Notes under the pieces: generated by a model | Told to the model about the DNA's origin: nothing | Database searches by the model: none | What the model saw: the letters and a program-made list of their open reading frames with translations, nothing else | In this document: in pieces, positions 6,285 to 7,096 of the stretch | How the letters are laid out: every line of letters begins with the position of its first letter | How positions within the stretch are numbered: the first letter of the stretch is position 1 | From: Acidobacteriaceae bacterium | GTDB taxonomy: Bacteria; Acidobacteriota; Terriglobia; Terriglobales; Acidobacteriaceae | Direction of reading: 5' to 3' | DNA length: 7,096 nucleotides | Assembly (NCBI GenBank): GCA_003140705.1 | Contig: PLKU01000378.1 | Location: forward strand, 1 to 7,096 | Program-made: the position numbers and the translations under genes

Positions 6285-7096
6285 CTATACAGCCACGGTA
6301 AAGCTGTCTTCAGTGCGGGTGACGGCGTGGTAGAGCGTATCTCGCTCTACGGGGATGCGGCCGGCCTCGGTGATGAGGCGGCAGAGTTCTTTGCGAGTCA
6401 TGCCCTGCGGCGTGGTCGCGCCGGCGTCGTGATAGATCTTCTCTTCGATGACGGTGCCGTCCAGGTCGTCGGCGCCAAAGCACAGGGCGATTTGCGCGAT
6501 CTTCGGCGTGAGCATCTGCCAATAGGCCTTGATATGGGGGAAGTTGTCGAGCAGCAGGCGGCTGACGGCGATCTGGCGAATATCCGTAAGACCCGTGGTA
6601 ATTGGAAGGTGGTCGAGGGGCGTGTTTTCAGGATGAAAAGCAAGCGGGATGAAAGTCTGAAAGCCGCCGGTCTCGTCCTGCAACGCGCGCAGTTTGAGGA
6701 GGTGGTCTACGCGGTCCTCATTGTTTTCTATGTGGCCGTAGAGCATGGTCGCGTTGGACTTGAATCCGAGCTTGTGGGCGAGGCGGGCGGTGGTCAGCCA
6801 CTCTCCGCCGTCAATCTTGTGGTCGCAGATGATTGAACGTACGCGCGCGGAGAAAATTTCAGCGCCGCCGCCGGGCATAGAGTCGACACCGGCGTCGCGG
6901 AGCTTGATGAGGGTCTGCTCGATGGTGAGCTTGGCGCGGCGGGCGAGGAAGGCGATCTCGACCATGGTGAAGGCCTTGATGTGGACCTTGGGGAATCGTT
7001 GTTTTAGGCCGGCGACGAGATCGAGGAAGTATTCGAGCGGCAGATCGGGATGAAGACCGCCGACGATGTGGAACTCGGTGACGGCTTCAGAGTAGC
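6285..7096 (-). CDS. mqnE: Aminodeoxyfutalosine synthase MqnE (radical SAM), N terminus cut by window edge
   Basis: MqnE joins 3-[(1-carboxyvinyl)oxy]benzoate with the adenosyl moiety of S-adenosylmethionine by radical chemistry to give aminodeoxyfutalosine, in the futalosine route to menaquinone. The window holds the C-terminal 269 residues of roughly 370; the frame is open to the edge, so the ATG at 6965 is internal. Seen in order: TEFHIVGGLHPDLPLEYF, VHIKAFTMVEIAFLARR, DAGVDSMPGGGAEIF, NATMLYGHIE, RVDHLLKLRALQDETGGF, FIPLAFHPENT, AVSRLLLDNFPHIKAYW, FGADDLDGTVIEEKI, GATTPQGMTRKEL and the ending AGRIPVERDTLYH. The GGLHP and KAFT.VEI motifs favour MqnE over the related MqnC. The radical SAM CX3CX2C cluster motif would lie off the window. 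It is the first visible gene of a - strand operon, with the 72-residue gene 23 bases downstream. Confidence 0.93.
   Translation of the reverse strand, partial: YSEAVTEFHIVGGLHPDLPLEYFLDLVAGLKQRFPKVHIKAFTMVEIAFLARRAKLTIEQTLIKLRDAGVDSMPGGGAEIFSARVRSIICDHKIDGGEWLTTARLAHKLGFKSNATMLYGHIENNEDRVDHLLKLRALQDETGGFQTFIPLAFHPENTPLDHLPITTGLTDIRQIAVSRLLLDNFPHIKAYWQMLTPKIAQIALCFGADDLDGTVIEEKIYHDAGATTPQGMTRKELCRLITEAGRIPVERDTLYHAVTRTEDSFTVAV

Noticed and set aside
6279..6836. 185-residue + strand reading frame opposite mqnE
   Set aside because: It is antisense to a strongly conserved gene and has no recognisable motif or ribosome site.

Overview
This 7.1 kb window is a tightly packed, GC-rich bacterial chromosome segment with seven genes and no sign of mobile DNA, RNA genes or CRISPR. 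The combination of a transmembrane eukaryotic-type Ser/Thr kinase with a Pro/Ala-rich linker, a secreted imidazolonepropionase-like amidohydrolase, the futalosine route to menaquinone and a split cobalamin-dependent methionine synthase would fit an Acidobacteriota (Terriglobia-like) genome. That placement is an inference from gene content, not from a marker gene.

Left block (1-2278, + strand): a translationally coupled three-gene cluster. The first gene, cut by the left edge, encodes a stand-alone methionine synthase reactivation-domain protein with a cysteine-rich C-terminal part. The second overlaps it by 4 bases and encodes a homocysteine-binding methyltransferase module with its three zinc cysteines. 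The third overlaps the second by 20 bases and encodes a 109-residue protein I do not recognise. Together the first two look like separate subunits of a split MetH. The folate-binding and cobalamin-binding modules are not in the window.

Middle block (2342-5488): a membrane-anchored Ser/Thr protein kinase on the - strand converges on the methionine cluster, with a hairpin between them. It diverges from a + strand gene for an exported metal-dependent amidohydrolase. The 126-base divergent spacer carries a plausible promoter placed so that the amidohydrolase mRNA could be leaderless.

Right block (5430-7096, - strand): a likely operon of mqnE (aminodeoxyfutalosine synthase of menaquinone synthesis, cut by the right edge), a 72-residue one-helix membrane protein with a glycine zipper, and a DUF1697 protein. 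The DUF1697 gene runs 59 bases into the 3' end of the convergent amidohydrolase gene.
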